A DNA stretch of 40,312 nucleotides from Clostridiaceae bacterium (GCA_018384365.1 JAHAYX010000029.1:1-40312), one strand, 5' to 3'. Shown: positions 7,105 through 17,087, numbered from the stretch's first letter. The notes: generated from the sequence alone by a model not told the origin. Translations and numbers: made by a program.

Positions 7105-8547
7105 TTATTTTCCGTGCTTGCCGCGTCCACGGGAGATCAGACGTCTGCGCCTCCTGCGGCGGATATTCACTTCGCGCAGGATAATGGCGGTGGCGAGGAA
7201 AAGAAGGAACAGGCCGGCTAAAACAATGGCAATGATTGTGCCGACGGAAGTTTTTTGACCGGACGGCGTTTCCTTTTCCGGCAATACAAGCGGTTCCTCC
7301 TCCTCCTCCTCCGGCTGCGGCTCTTCTTCCGGAGGGGGCGGCAGGGGTGCTTCCTCCTCGCGGTAAAACGTGATGGGATTTCCCTGCGCGTCAATCACGG
7401 TGAAAACGCCGTTACTGCCGGTAACGGCATAATTGTCGTGGAAATCCGAGGCAAACTCATAGGCGCAGGGGACGATTTCGGAGCCCAGCGCATCAACATA
7501 GCCCCACAGGCCGTCACGGCAGACGGCGGCTCTGCCGCCGGAAAAGGATTTCGCGCTGTCATATTCGCAGGCAACCACCTGTTCGCCCACGGAATTGATA
7601 AATCCATACTGATCGACGGCATAGCCATCGGAAGAAACGGCGACCATGGCCATCCCGTCGGAAAACGGCCAGACAAAGTCCCAGGCAAAGTCGATCACGA
7701 TTTCACCATCAAGGTTGATAAAGCCCCATTTGCCGCCGCTGCGGACGCCGATCAGGCCCTCGGAGGGCAGATCCACGTCCTCCCAGACGCAATCTACGGC
7801 AATTTTGCCAAGAGCATCCACGAAGCCCCAGCCGGTTTCGGCCTGCGTAACCGCCAGGCCGTCGATCAGGCCGGAATAGACGTTTTCATAGATCACATCG
7901 CCCTCCATGTTGATCAGCATGCCGGTCTGCCCGTTTTGCACGTAAGCCGCACCGCCGGAAAACTCTGCCGCCACTTCATACTGCGGCGTGATAAACACGC
8001 TGCCGGAATAGTCGATGTATCCGTAACCGTTTTCGTCGGCAACGGAGATAAAACCTTCCGCGGCATATCCGGCGTCAAGCCATACAGGTTTGACGACGAC
8101 ATTGCCGTTCAGGTCCACAAATCCATACAGATCGTCCTGCCGGAACTTGGCAAGTCCGTTGCTGTATGGAAATGCCTGCTGGCAGGGCAGCGTAAAGAGC
8201 AGATTTCCTTCCGTATCAATACAGGAAATGCCGTCCGGGGTCCCAACGAAGGCGCGTCCTTCGGAAAAGCTGCCCGCACTGGAATACGCAAGGTCGATGG
8301 CAACGAATCCGTTCCTGTCGACATAGCCCCACAGGCCGTTTAAGCAGACCGGTGCAAGCCCGTCGCAGAAGAGGGGAGGATCGCTTCCATAGGCGTCAAT
8401 ATCGTAATTGCTGTCAAATTCGGCATAATACGACGAGCCGGTGTACACGTTGCAGCCGGCGCTGTCAAAAGCGCCGATACCGGCCGCAAGCGCGACGGAC
8501 GTCAGAAGAAAAGCAGATGCAAGCAGACAAATCAGTTGTTTTTTCAC
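7105..8547 (-). CDS. WG-repeat surface protein with C-terminal membrane anchor
   Basis: The product is about 480 residues. A signal peptide is present (KKQLICLLASAFLLTSVALA), followed by at least seven WG-type repeats such as GLWGYVDRNGFVAID, YGFVDLNGNVVV and WGFINLDGEIVIDF. Then come a proline/glutamate stalk (about 400-425), one transmembrane helix (VGTIIAIVLAGLFLLFL) and a very basic tail with seven consecutive arginines. It should be displayed outside and anchored at its C-terminus. A GTG start at 8547 is chosen because GGAGGG lies 7 bases before it; the in-frame ATG at 8562 overlaps that site. WG repeats are likely binding modules; the ligand is unknown. Confidence 0.85.
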   Translation of the reverse strand: MKKQLICLLASAFLLTSVALAAGIGAFDSAGCNVYTGSSYYAEFDSNYDIDAYGSDPPLFCDGLAPVCLNGLWGYVDRNGFVAIDLAYSSAGSFSEGRAFVGTPDGISCIDTEGNLLFTLPCQQAFPYSNGLAKFRQDDLYGFVDLNGNVVVKPVWLDAGYAAEGFISVADENGYGYIDYSGSVFITPQYEVAAEFSGGAAYVQNGQTGMLINMEGDVIYENVYSGLIDGLAVTQAETGWGFVDALGKIAVDCVWEDVDLPSEGLIGVRSGGKWGFINLDGEIVIDFAWDFVWPFSDGMAMVAVSSDGYAVDQYGFINSVGEQVVACEYDSAKSFSGGRAAVCRDGLWGYVDALGSEIVPCAYEFASDFHDNYAVTGSNGVFTVIDAQGNPITFYREEEAPLPPPPEEEPQPEEEEEEPLVLPEKETPSGQKTSVGTIIAIVLAGLFLLFLATAIILREVNIRRRRRRRLISRGRGKHGK

Positions 8548-8573
8548 ATCACAGCCCTCCATTTCCTGATAAT

Positions 8574-8602
8574 ATTGTAACCGGGCAGAAGAATCTTGTC
8601 AA
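8574..8602 (-). promoter_or_regulatory. Promoter of WG-repeat gene
   Basis: On the minus strand TTGACA (8597-8602), 17 bases, TACAAT (8574-8579). Confidence 0.8.
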
Positions 8603-8617
8603 TGTAACAGAAAAAGT

Positions 8618-8646
8618 TTGAATAAAGAATGAAAATGGTATATAAT
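8618..8646 (+). promoter_or_regulatory. Promoter of yihY/brkB-like gene
   Basis: TTGAAT (8618-8623), 17 bases, perfect TATAAT (8641-8646). Confidence 0.75.
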
Positions 8647-8727
8647 ATGATTTCAAAGACCGCTGTGACGTTTTTGAGAGATACGGCAGAGAAATGTCAC
8701 GGAATTCTGACTTGAAGGACGCTTGGA

Positions 8728-9738
8728 ATGAAGTTGATTGAGAAAATCAGAAAAAACCTGGTTTACAGGTCTGTCCGGGAATTTATCATGCGCTTTTTTA
8801 CGGATGGCGTTGGCAGAGCCGGGGCAGAGCTGGCCTATTTCTTTTTGCTGTCGTTTTTCCCGCTGATGATTTTCACCAGCCTCCTGATCGGTACCTTTCA
8901 CATCAATGTGGACTCCGTCCAGGAGCTTTTAAAGGGCGTAATCCCGGCCGACGTGCTGAATATTGCGCTGAACTATATTGAATATTTCACCAATCTGCAA
9001 ATGGACGGCCTGATGTACATCGGACTTTTTGCGGCGTTATGGTCCGCGTCCCGCGCAGTAAGCAGCTTGTCTGTTGCAGTCAACCGCGCCTATCGGATTG
9101 AGAATGGCCGAAATGCTATCGTGCAATTCCTCATTAATATCGGGTTTTCCGCCGCCATGCTGGTTTCCATTGTCCTGACGATTGTAATTCTGATTCTGGG
9201 GCGCAGCGCCTTACAATATATTTCTCAGATCATCAACATCGGCACCATGGAAATCAATATGTGGCACGTCCTGCGATTCGTGCCGATTACGCTGCTGTTT
9301 TTCTGCATTTTGCTGTTTTTATATTCCATTGTGCCGAACAAACGAATTGCCTTCCGTCAGGTTATTCCGGGCGCCGTGGCGGCTGCGATCAGCTGGCTGG
9401 TTGCTTCCATCGGCTTTTCATTCTATGTGGAAAACATGGCGCGGTATTCGCTGCTTTATGGCTCCATCGGTGCGATTATTGTGCTGATGCTGTGGCTGTA
9501 CCTGACCGGCGTGATTCTGATTATGGGCGCGGAACTCAATCATGTGCTCTATATTGTCAGAGAACAGCAGGACAGCGCCGTCCTTTTTGACTCCACGCAG
9601 CCGCTGCCCAGACTGGCGGAGGAGGAACGCCGCAGAAAACCGGAGGAGGGCCAGCATCTCCTGCAAATCGGCCGGCATGAAAAACGGTCGGAACACGCAA
9701 AAACCAGGTGCCGAAAGGGTGTTTCGGGGAAAAAGTGA
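8728..9738 (+). CDS. YihY/BrkB family inner membrane protein
   Basis: The 336-residue protein carries the family pattern: GAELAYFFLLSFFPLMIF near residue 31, WSASRAVSSLSVAVNRAY near 100, and a conserved core ending LLYGSIGAIIVLMLWLYLTGVILIMGAELN. Six membrane segments are visible, with a charged cytoplasmic tail after about residue 280 rich in R, E and K. Members were once called ribonuclease BN by mistake; the true role is unknown and transport has been proposed. The ribosome-binding site is GAAGGA, 8 bases before the ATG. The gene is alone and ends at a terminator shared with a convergent gene. Confidence 0.93.
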   Translation: MKLIEKIRKNLVYRSVREFIMRFFTDGVGRAGAELAYFFLLSFFPLMIFTSLLIGTFHINVDSVQELLKGVIPADVLNIALNYIEYFTNLQMDGLMYIGLFAALWSASRAVSSLSVAVNRAYRIENGRNAIVQFLINIGFSAAMLVSIVLTIVILILGRSALQYISQIINIGTMEINMWHVLRFVPITLLFFCILLFLYSIVPNKRIAFRQVIPGAVAAAISWLVASIGFSFYVENMARYSLLYGSIGAIIVLMLWLYLTGVILIMGAELNHVLYIVREQQDSAVLFDSTQPLPRLAEEERRRKPEEGQHLLQIGRHEKRSEHAKTRCRKGVSGKK

Positions 9739-9741
9739 AAT

Positions 9742-10113
9742 TCAGCCGCGCGGCGCCTTTGGCACAGCGCGGTTTTTTCCGTCCATGCGGTACCAGATGC
9801 GCTCCAAAACGCTGGAATAGCCCCTGCCGCGCATGACGGAGATCAGGGACAGCGCGTCGTCGAGAAACAGGAACCAGAACAGCGGAAAAATGAGCAGAAT
9901 CAGCGGATTGAAAGAAATGGCGCGTGAAAAGGCAAAATGCATGGCGTTTGAAAACGCACGTGTCATGCCGCACATGGGACAACGATATCCAGTAATATGG
10001 TAAATTATACAAAGAGATCCCAGTTCCACAATGCGTGTGGGAATGACGGAAAACAGGAAAGCTGCCAGCGAATACAGCAGTAAACGCCAGAGCAGCGCGG
10101 CTTTTCGGTTCAT
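9742..10113 (-). CDS. DUF2752 family membrane protein
   Basis: The 123-residue product has the DUF2752 signature GYRCPMCGMTRA followed by FAFSRAISFNP. It also has hydrophobic segments near the N-terminus (LLLYSLAAFLFSVI) and in the second half (NPLILLIFPLFWFLFL). The function is unknown; the CPxCGxTR motif is conserved across the family. The start at 10113 is favoured by GAGGTG at 10118-10123; upstream in-frame ATG codons at 10131 and 10134 have no good ribosome-binding site. The last 12 or so codons overlap the brkB-side terminator. Confidence 0.85.
   Translation of the reverse strand: MNRKAALLWRLLLYSLAAFLFSVIPTRIVELGSLCIIYHITGYRCPMCGMTRAFSNAMHFAFSRAISFNPLILLIFPLFWFLFLDDALSLISVMRGRGYSSVLERIWYRMDGKNRAVPKAPRG
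9746..9778 (+). terminator. Terminator of yihY/brkB-like gene
   Basis: Stem CCGCGC/GCGCGG followed by TTTTTT. It lies within the 3' end of the convergent DUF2752 gene. Confidence 0.75.
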
Positions 10114-10132
10114 AAAACACCTCTTTTCCATC

Positions 10133-10161
10133 ATATTACCATCAGTTTTTGAAAAAATCAA
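10133..10161 (-). promoter_or_regulatory. Promoter of DUF2752 gene
   Basis: On the minus strand TTGATT (10156-10161), 17 bases, TAATAT (10133-10138). Confidence 0.5.
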
Positions 10162-10192
10162 GGAATATCCCGGATTCCCTGTCACACATTTA

Positions 10193-10221
10193 TTGACAAA
10201 TATCAAATAGAGGTGTATGAT
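10193..10221 (+). promoter_or_regulatory. gdhA promoter
   Basis: TTGACA (10193-10198), 17 bases, TATGAT (10216-10221); start predicted near 10228. Confidence 0.85.
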
Positions 10222-10235
10222 TATTAGAGCAATAG

Positions 10236-11639
<1,404 letters not shown>

Positions 11640-11656
11640 ACGAACACTGCAAAAAA

Positions 11657-11693
11657 GAGCCTGCCGGAACAGTTTGTTCCAGGCAGGCTTTTT
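11657..11693. terminator. Bidirectional terminator after gdhA
   Basis: Stem AGCCTGCC/GGCAGGCT with inner GGAACA/TGTTCC, T tract on the plus strand and a complementary A tract (11651-11656) giving a T tract on the minus strand. It serves the convergent AEC/unknown operon too. Confidence 0.9.
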
Positions 11694-12024
11694 ATATGCC
11701 GAAATGAATGACAAAACAGCCCATTTGCTCCGCGCGGCGGGCAAGCGCCTCAAGCGCTGTCAGCCCGTGCCGCACCGCCGCGTCACGCAGGCGGGGCAGG
11801 GATTCGGGCGGTATGAGCGTGATCCCACACTCATCAAATCCCTGTGTGGGGCGGGAAATCCGCTGGATGTATGTGGGGAGCTCCCGCAGCTCGGAAAAGA
11901 GGCCGCAGGCATCAATCACATTCATGTCCACCCGGATGCACCCGAACTTCTCCGGCGTGTAGGGGAAATAAGCATCGCTCTGCTCTTCGTGTGCGGCCAG
12001 AATACCGAAATCGTGATGTGCCAT
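11692..12024 (-). CDS. Small protein of unknown function, coupled to AEC transporter
   Basis: The 110-residue product starts MAHHDFGILAA and contains YTPEKFGCIRVD and CGITLIPPESL. No membrane segment or signal peptide is visible and I do not recognise a family. The start codon follows the stop of the AEC transporter gene after a single base, and there is no strong ribosome-binding site, so translation probably depends on reinitiation. The coding frame is supported by this arrangement and by the terminator at its end. Function is unknown; a cytoplasmic partner of the transporter is possible but speculative. Confidence 0.65.
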   Translation of the reverse strand: MAHHDFGILAAHEEQSDAYFPYTPEKFGCIRVDMNVIDACGLFSELRELPTYIQRISRPTQGFDECGITLIPPESLPRLRDAAVRHGLTALEALARRAEQMGCFVIHFGI

Positions 12025-12025
12025 A

Positions 12026-12946
12026 TCAGGTGAAGATCAGAAACATCAGGGGGATGGTGAGGATGGAGAGCACGTGGGAAATCAGCGCGATTCCGGCGCC
12101 GAGTTTGGTATCTCCGCCGTATGAGGACGGAATGATGACGGTGTTCAGACCCATCGGCATACAATAGGCGCAGAGCGCACAAATGAGAATGCTGCCGGAA
12201 AAGCCAAGCAGCTTCATGGCGCCTGCAAGGAGGAACGGAATCACAATCAGCCGGAAAAAGGCCGCGAGATAAAGCCGTCGGCTGGTGACAAGCGCCTTGA
12301 GATCAAAGGTACCGATGATAAATCCGGTCAAAAGCATGGCGACGGGGGACATACAGGCGGCTGCTGAGGACAGCGCCGTTGAAACAAACGCGGGCATTTT
12401 CAGACCGCTGAGTCCCAGAATTGCACCGATGAAAAGCGAGATGAACATCGGCGAACAGACCGTTTTCAGCGTCAGTTTGCCGGATTTGCCGGGGATCAGC
12501 CACGCAACGCCGAAGGTATGGACAAAAGTTACCATGGGAAGCGTGAAAATGAGGTAGTCAAACAGCATTTCATCACCGAAAACACCCTGGATAATGGCGT
12601 TTCCCATAAATCCGAGGTTTGCAATGACGAAGGAATAGAGATAAATGCGGCGTGAATAACCATCCTGCGCAAAGCGGCGCGAAAGAAGGAAGGCTATGCC
12701 GATTGCCGCCAGCAGCAGCACGAGGCTGCAAAGGAGAGATTGCCAGCGTACGGCGATATTTTCCACGGTGAAGTGCGTCATGAAGCTGTTGATATTCAGT
12801 GCAGGGATGAAAAGATACGTTTCAAACTTGGAAAGTACAAGCCCTGCATTTTCCGGGGCCAGTTTCAGTTTACACAGGATAAAGCCGGCGAGCATGAATA
12901 CAAACAGCACGGCCATCTGGTTGAGCATTGGTGTAAAAACTTCCAT
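12026..12946 (-). CDS. AEC (auxin efflux carrier) family transporter
   Basis: The 306-residue hydrophobic protein has about ten membrane segments in two halves, the pattern of the AEC family. Family-like elements are FIPALNINSFMTHF in the first half, NLGFMGNAIIQGVFG in the middle, and AYCMPMGLNTVIIPSSYGGDTKLGAGIALISHVLSI near the end. Bacterial members export or import small organic acids such as malate; the substrate here is unknown. It is the first gene of a two-gene minus-strand operon. AAGGAA precedes the ATG at a rather long spacing. Confidence 0.92.
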   Translation of the reverse strand: MEVFTPMLNQMAVLFVFMLAGFILCKLKLAPENAGLVLSKFETYLFIPALNINSFMTHFTVENIAVRWQSLLCSLVLLLAAIGIAFLLSRRFAQDGYSRRIYLYSFVIANLGFMGNAIIQGVFGDEMLFDYLIFTLPMVTFVHTFGVAWLIPGKSGKLTLKTVCSPMFISLFIGAILGLSGLKMPAFVSTALSSAAACMSPVAMLLTGFIIGTFDLKALVTSRRLYLAAFFRLIVIPFLLAGAMKLLGFSGSILICALCAYCMPMGLNTVIIPSSYGGDTKLGAGIALISHVLSILTIPLMFLIFT

Positions 12947-12995
12947 GATTCACAAATTCCTTATCTGTTCTCTCTTTTTTCGGGGACCAGAACTT

Positions 12996-13024
12996 AGCAT
13001 AGCACAAAAACACCCCCATTTCAA
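12996..13024 (-). promoter_or_regulatory. Promoter of AEC operon
   Basis: On the minus strand TTGAAA (13019-13024), 17 bases, TATGCT (12996-13001). Confidence 0.65.
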
Positions 13025-13086
13025 TAGAATCCGGCCTGGTTCGGCAAAGCCGTCCGGAAAAAATCTGCGGCTTGCGTGAATTTCGG

Positions 13087-13115
13087 TTGCATTGAAAGGA
13101 TGGGTATTGTATACT
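13087..13115 (+). promoter_or_regulatory. Promoter of FAD oxidoreductase operon
   Basis: TTGCAT (13087-13092), 17 bases, TATACT (13110-13115). A leader of about 30 bases results. Confidence 0.65.
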
Positions 13116-13151
13116 GTTGTCACAGAAATAGAAACAGGGGAGGCATATCCA

Positions 13152-14531
13152 ATGCAGCAAAATTTTACAATACCTGCACAGCAGGTTCCGGTCCAGATAT
13201 TTGACGTAGCCGTGGTCGGCGGTGGCACGGGCGGTGTGATTGCCGCGATTGCCGCGGCGCGTACGGGCGCGAGAACAGTCCTTATTGAGTCGAAGGGCTA
13301 TCTGGGCGGCACGGTAGTGGAGGGCGGCACGGCGCTGCACTCCTTCTTTAACAACTGGAAGACCTTCGGAAAGGAAAAGGTCCAGCTGGTGCGGGGCATT
13401 CCTTCCGAGCTGGTTGACCGCGTGACGGAACAGGGAGGCTGTACCGGCCACTGCGAAATGAGCGAATATTATCAGTACGACGCAGTCTGTACGGCGATTG
13501 ATACGGAAATTTACAAGTATGTGGCACACAGCATGGTCGCAGAGGCGGGCGTGACGGTGTATGCCAACACCGTCATGATCGGCGCAGTGGTGAACGACGG
13601 CCGGATTGAAGCCATTACGATTTCCAACCACTCCGGCATTTCCGTGGTGCGTGCGGCGTGCTTTATTGACGCAACCGGCTACGGCGACCTGTGTGCGGCC
13701 GCCGGTGCGAAGTATACCGAGCCGAATGACAAGTGGATTTCCGGCCCGATCGGCGTTGCCGGCGTGGATATGGACAAATACGCGGAGTATGTCGCGGCGT
13801 GCGGCGCCCGCGCGGACGTTGCCCGCGGCCTGCGCGACGACGATCCCAATGGAATTGTCCGCGTCTGTGCTCACGTGGACAAAATGCCCGAGGACTTCAA
13901 AAAGGAATGCCGGGAAATCGGTATGTCCATGCAGATCACCACGACGCACAAGGGCTACTTTATGTTCGTCAAGCTGGATTATAAGCTGCCGGTCAGCCCG
14001 ACCGACCGTGACGCCATGACGGCGGCTGAACTGGAACTGCGCCGCCGCCAGAGAAAGGCCATCGAGCTGTTGCGCAAATATGTGCCCGGCTGTGAAAACG
14101 CCTACATCGCGCGCTCTACACCGTCGGCCTGTATCCGCCGCGGCCGCTGCATCGTGTGCGACTATGACCTGACGAATGAGGAAGTTACTTCCGGACGTCA
14201 CTTTGAGGACGATGTGTTTGAATATGGCTTCCACGACGAGGCGCCGCGCTATAACATTGCGGAGGGCGGTTCCTATGGCTTCCCGTACCGCGCCATGCTG
14301 CCGGTGGGGATTGACAACCTGTTTGCAACCGGCATGATGATTACTTCGGATCATCATGCGCATATGTCCACGCGCAATACGGTTTCCTGCATGGCGCAGG
14401 GACAGGCTGCCGGAACGGCTGCGGCCCTGTGCGCAATGAACCGGGAGACAACGCGCAGCCTTTCCTATCGCGTTCTGCGCCGGAAACTCGTGGAGGATGG
14501 CGTCTATCTTTCAGACGAGCCGAAGGTATAA
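13152..14531 (+). CDS. FAD-dependent oxidoreductase
   Basis: The 459-residue product has an N-terminal FAD-binding Rossmann fold, DVAVVGGGTGGVIAAIAAARTG, and ends with the matching C-terminal motif GIDNLFATGMMITSDHHAHMSTR-NTVSCMAQGQAAGTAAALC. This is the FAD_oxidored (pfam12831-like) family, often found with sugar-degradation genes; substrate unknown. The start at 13152 follows GGGGAGG and begins MQQNFTIPAQQ; a longer frame from 13092 starts inside the promoter and is rejected. It is followed 79 bases later by peptidase T with no terminator seen. Confidence 0.9.
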   Translation: MQQNFTIPAQQVPVQIFDVAVVGGGTGGVIAAIAAARTGARTVLIESKGYLGGTVVEGGTALHSFFNNWKTFGKEKVQLVRGIPSELVDRVTEQGGCTGHCEMSEYYQYDAVCTAIDTEIYKYVAHSMVAEAGVTVYANTVMIGAVVNDGRIEAITISNHSGISVVRAACFIDATGYGDLCAAAGAKYTEPNDKWISGPIGVAGVDMDKYAEYVAACGARADVARGLRDDDPNGIVRVCAHVDKMPEDFKKECREIGMSMQITTTHKGYFMFVKLDYKLPVSPTDRDAMTAAELELRRRQRKAIELLRKYVPGCENAYIARSTPSACIRRGRCIVCDYDLTNEEVTSGRHFEDDVFEYGFHDEAPRYNIAEGGSYGFPYRAMLPVGIDNLFATGMMITSDHHAHMSTRNTVSCMAQGQAAGTAAALCAMNRETTRSLSYRVLRRKLVEDGVYLSDEPKV

Positions 14532-14610
14532 GCCGGACGGCTGCTTCCGTGTACTGCTTTTCAGGAAAGTTCCCGTTTGAGGCACTTTATTTTTACAGGG
14601 AGTGTGAATT

Positions 14611-15846
14611 GTGATGAGAGCCTATGAGAGATTGATCCGCTATGCGGCGTACCCGACGGCGTCGGATGAAAACTGCCCGAATTGCCCGTCTACGCCCGCC
14701 CAGATGGAATTTGCCAGGGTACTGGTGGAAGAAATGAAGTCTCTGGGCATCCATGATGCCAATGTAGATGAAAACGGTTACGTATTCGGCACGATTCCGG
14801 CCAATATTCCGGAGTGGAGCGGGATCACGATCGGTTTCATTGCCCATATGGACGTTGTGGACGAGGTGCCGTTTGAAAATATCCGTCCCCGCGTGATCGA
14901 GCATTATGACGGCGACGATATTGTCCTGAATGATGCGCTGGACATTGTGATGTCCCCGTCTGCGTATCCCTCTCTGAAGAATAAAGTCGGGAAAACGCTG
15001 GTTGTGACGGATGGCACAACGCTGCTGGGCGCTGACGATAAAGCCGGTATTGCGGAAATTCTGACAATGGCGGAAATTCTGCAAAACGACCCCTCCATCC
15101 TGCACGGCGACATCAAGATTGGCTTCACGCCCGACGAAGAAATCGGACGCGGTGCGGATCTTTTTGATGTTGCGCGTTTTGGCGCTGACTTTGCCTATAC
15201 GGCGGACGGCGGCGGGTTCGGAGAAGTGGAATATGAAACCTTCAATGCCGCGTCTCTCCGCGTGACGGTTCACGGACTCAGCACGCATCCGGGCGGAGCA
15301 AAGGGCGTTATGAAAAATGCTTCGCTGATCGCCATGGAATACGCCGCGCTTCTGCCGGAGGACGAGCGTCCCGAAAAAACGGAGGGATACGAAGGCTTTT
15401 TCCATCTGACCGGGATGCGCGGTCAGGCGGAAACGGCAGAGCTTGACTATATCCTGCGCGACCACGACGCGGCGATTTTAGAACGTCGCAAGGATGACGC
15501 CCGCCGCGCGGCGGACGAGATCAACCGCCGTTACGGCGCGGGAACCGTGGAAATTACGATCCGCGACAGCTACCGCAACATGGCGGAAATGGTGCGCCCG
15601 CACTGGCATCTGATCGAAACGGCATATGAAGCCGTGCGGGAACTGGGCGGAACGCCCACGAGCGTGCCGGTTCGCGGCGGCACGGACGGTTCGCGCCTTT
15701 CCTATATGGGCCTGCCGTGTCCGAATCTCTCAACCGGCGGCTATAACGGCCATGGACGCATGGAGTATGCCTGCGCGGAGGAAATGGACGACTGTGTACA
15801 GGTATTGCTGAAAATTGCGGAAAAATATGCCGCAATGAAGAAATAA
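14611..15846 (+). CDS. pepT: Peptidase T (tripeptide aminopeptidase)
   Basis: It is a zinc-dependent M20B exopeptidase that removes the N-terminal residue from tripeptides in the cytoplasm. The 411-residue length is standard. Visible metal and catalytic residues are H79 and D81 in AHMDVVDE, D142 in LGADDKAG, E176-E177 in TPDEEIGRGAD, and the late histidine in GGYNGHGRMEYA. The dimerisation segment has GLSTHPGGAKGVMKNA. A GTG start at 14611 has GGGAG 8 bases upstream; the next codon is ATG (14614), so either is possible. It is probably in one operon with the neighbours on both sides. Confidence 0.95.
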   Translation: MMRAYERLIRYAAYPTASDENCPNCPSTPAQMEFARVLVEEMKSLGIHDANVDENGYVFGTIPANIPEWSGITIGFIAHMDVVDEVPFENIRPRVIEHYDGDDIVLNDALDIVMSPSAYPSLKNKVGKTLVVTDGTTLLGADDKAGIAEILTMAEILQNDPSILHGDIKIGFTPDEEIGRGADLFDVARFGADFAYTADGGGFGEVEYETFNAASLRVTVHGLSTHPGGAKGVMKNASLIAMEYAALLPEDERPEKTEGYEGFFHLTGMRGQAETAELDYILRDHDAAILERRKDDARRAADEINRRYGAGTVEITIRDSYRNMAEMVRPHWHLIETAYEAVRELGGTPTSVPVRGGTDGSRLSYMGLPCPNLSTGGYNGHGRMEYACAEEMDDCVQVLLKIAEKYAAMKK

Positions 15847-15892
15847 ACGGCCGTCGGGCATGCATTAAAAAGAATGGACGGGAGGGACCGGT

Positions 15893-16873
15893 ATGTATCA
15901 TTACACTGTACCAAAGGCAAAGCATCTGCGCGTAATCGTGGACACGGACTGCAAAAACGAGGCGGACGATCAGTTTGCGCTGACGCATCATCTCATGACG
16001 CCCCGTTTTGATATCATGGCGATCAACGCGGCCCATTTTGAGGTACGCCATCATGACGGAACCAGTATGGGGAAGAGCTATGATGAAATCATGAAGATCC
16101 TGAAGCTGACCGGCAACGAGGGAAAATACCGTGTACTGCACGGTTCGCAGTATCCGCTGCAGTACGATCCGGCAGAGCGCACGAACGATGACTACCTGAT
16201 CAGTCACAGCAGCGCTTTTACGCCGAAGGTTTCCTGGCAGGAGAACGAAGCCTCCCGCTTCCTGATTGAAGAGGCACTGCGTGAGGATCCGCGTCCGCTG
16301 TTTGTCGTGTGTCTGGGTGCGCTGACCAATGTAGCCACGGCGTTATTGATGAATCCGGAAATTGCCGGGCGCTTCACCTGCGTCTGGATCGGCGGCGGCG
16401 CTTATCCGCGCGGCACATGGGAATTCAATCTTCTGCAGGATGTGCCGGCTGCCAATATCGTGTTCGGTTCCAAACTTGATCTCTGGCAGATCCCGGCCCC
16501 GGTGTACAGCCAGATCAAGATTTCCCTGGCAGAGCTGCAGGTGCGGGTCCGTCCGCATGGGGAGATCGGGCGCTATTTGTTCGAACAGCTGGTTGCCTTA
16601 AACGATGAATACGGTGAAAACCAGACCTGGCCGGCCGGCGAAATGTGGTGCCTGGGGGATCAGCCCACCGTGACGGTGCTTTTGGAGGCAAGTCAGTATG
16701 ATTATGACGTGATACCGGCGCCGCTTTTCACCCGGGACCTGAACTACATTGCCTGCGAGACCAACCGGCCCATCCGGGTGTTCCATCGTGTGGATCCCCG
16801 TCTGACGCTGGAGGACTTCTTTGCCAAGCTGGAAATCAATTTCCCGGCAGAGAAAGCGTCCGACCGGGCTTGA
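15893..16873 (+). CDS. Nucleoside hydrolase family protein
   Basis: The 326-residue product starts with IVDTDCKNEADDQFAL, where D17, D19, D25 and D26 match the calcium-binding aspartate cluster of inosine-uridine-type nucleoside hydrolases, with a wider spacing than the classic DTDxGxDD. Other family-like parts are FVVCLGALTNVATALLMNP and EFNLLQDVPAANIVF. It probably cleaves the N-glycosidic bond of nucleosides or a related ribosyl compound; the exact substrate is unknown. The ribosome-binding site is GGGAGGG. Its stop codon overlaps the -35 box of the next promoter. Confidence 0.88.
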   Translation: MYHYTVPKAKHLRVIVDTDCKNEADDQFALTHHLMTPRFDIMAINAAHFEVRHHDGTSMGKSYDEIMKILKLTGNEGKYRVLHGSQYPLQYDPAERTNDDYLISHSSAFTPKVSWQENEASRFLIEEALREDPRPLFVVCLGALTNVATALLMNPEIAGRFTCVWIGGGAYPRGTWEFNLLQDVPAANIVFGSKLDLWQIPAPVYSQIKISLAELQVRVRPHGEIGRYLFEQLVALNDEYGENQTWPAGEMWCLGDQPTVTVLLEASQYDYDVIPAPLFTRDLNYIACETNRPIRVFHRVDPRLTLEDFFAKLEINFPAEKASDRA

Positions 16874-16898
16874 CAGCCTGACGCCGGACTGCTATACT
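16870..16898 (+). promoter_or_regulatory. Promoter of ABC-F gene
   Basis: TTGACA (16870-16875), 17 bases, TATACT (16893-16898). Start is predicted near 16905, leaving a leader of about 254 bases. Confidence 0.85.
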
Positions 16899-16933
16899 GC
16901 AGATAAGTTGAACATGAAATGTGAGGTGTGAGG

Positions 16934-16945
16934 ATGCGTTTTTGA
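16934..16945 (+). CDS. Three-codon leader ORF (MRF)
   Basis: ATG CGT TTT TGA follows GAGGTG (16923-16928). It is too short to be proven from sequence alone; its position in an attenuator-like leader is the main support. Translation or stalling here could control the downstream terminator. Confidence 0.45.
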   Translation: MRF

Positions 16946-17087
16946 TCTGTGACAGTGGAATTCGGGCAGGGCTTTTTTGTCATGCCGAAATTTGCCGCCG
17001 TTTTCAGGTCAAAGATTCCTCATTAGCCGTGCCGCAGGATGCTTTCCTGCCGTAAATTGACGCGGAGCCTTATCTATGTGGAATTGG

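Noticed and set aside
7255-8343. Plus-strand open frame opposite the WG-repeat gene
   Set aside because: It mirrors the repeat structure of the real gene and has no ribosome-binding site.
8665-8700. GTGAC/GTCAC dyad in the brkB leader
   Set aside because: Only five bases and a wide loop; likely chance.
12870-14363. Long minus-strand open frame opposite the FAD oxidoreductase gene
   Set aside because: It is a shadow of the true gene caused by GC-rich codons; its protein is histidine and arginine rich, unlike any family, and it lacks a ribosome-binding site.
16914-16931. Five-codon ORF (MKCEV) in the ABC-F leader as the sensing ORF
   Set aside because: No ribosome-binding site precedes it, whereas the next ORF has one.
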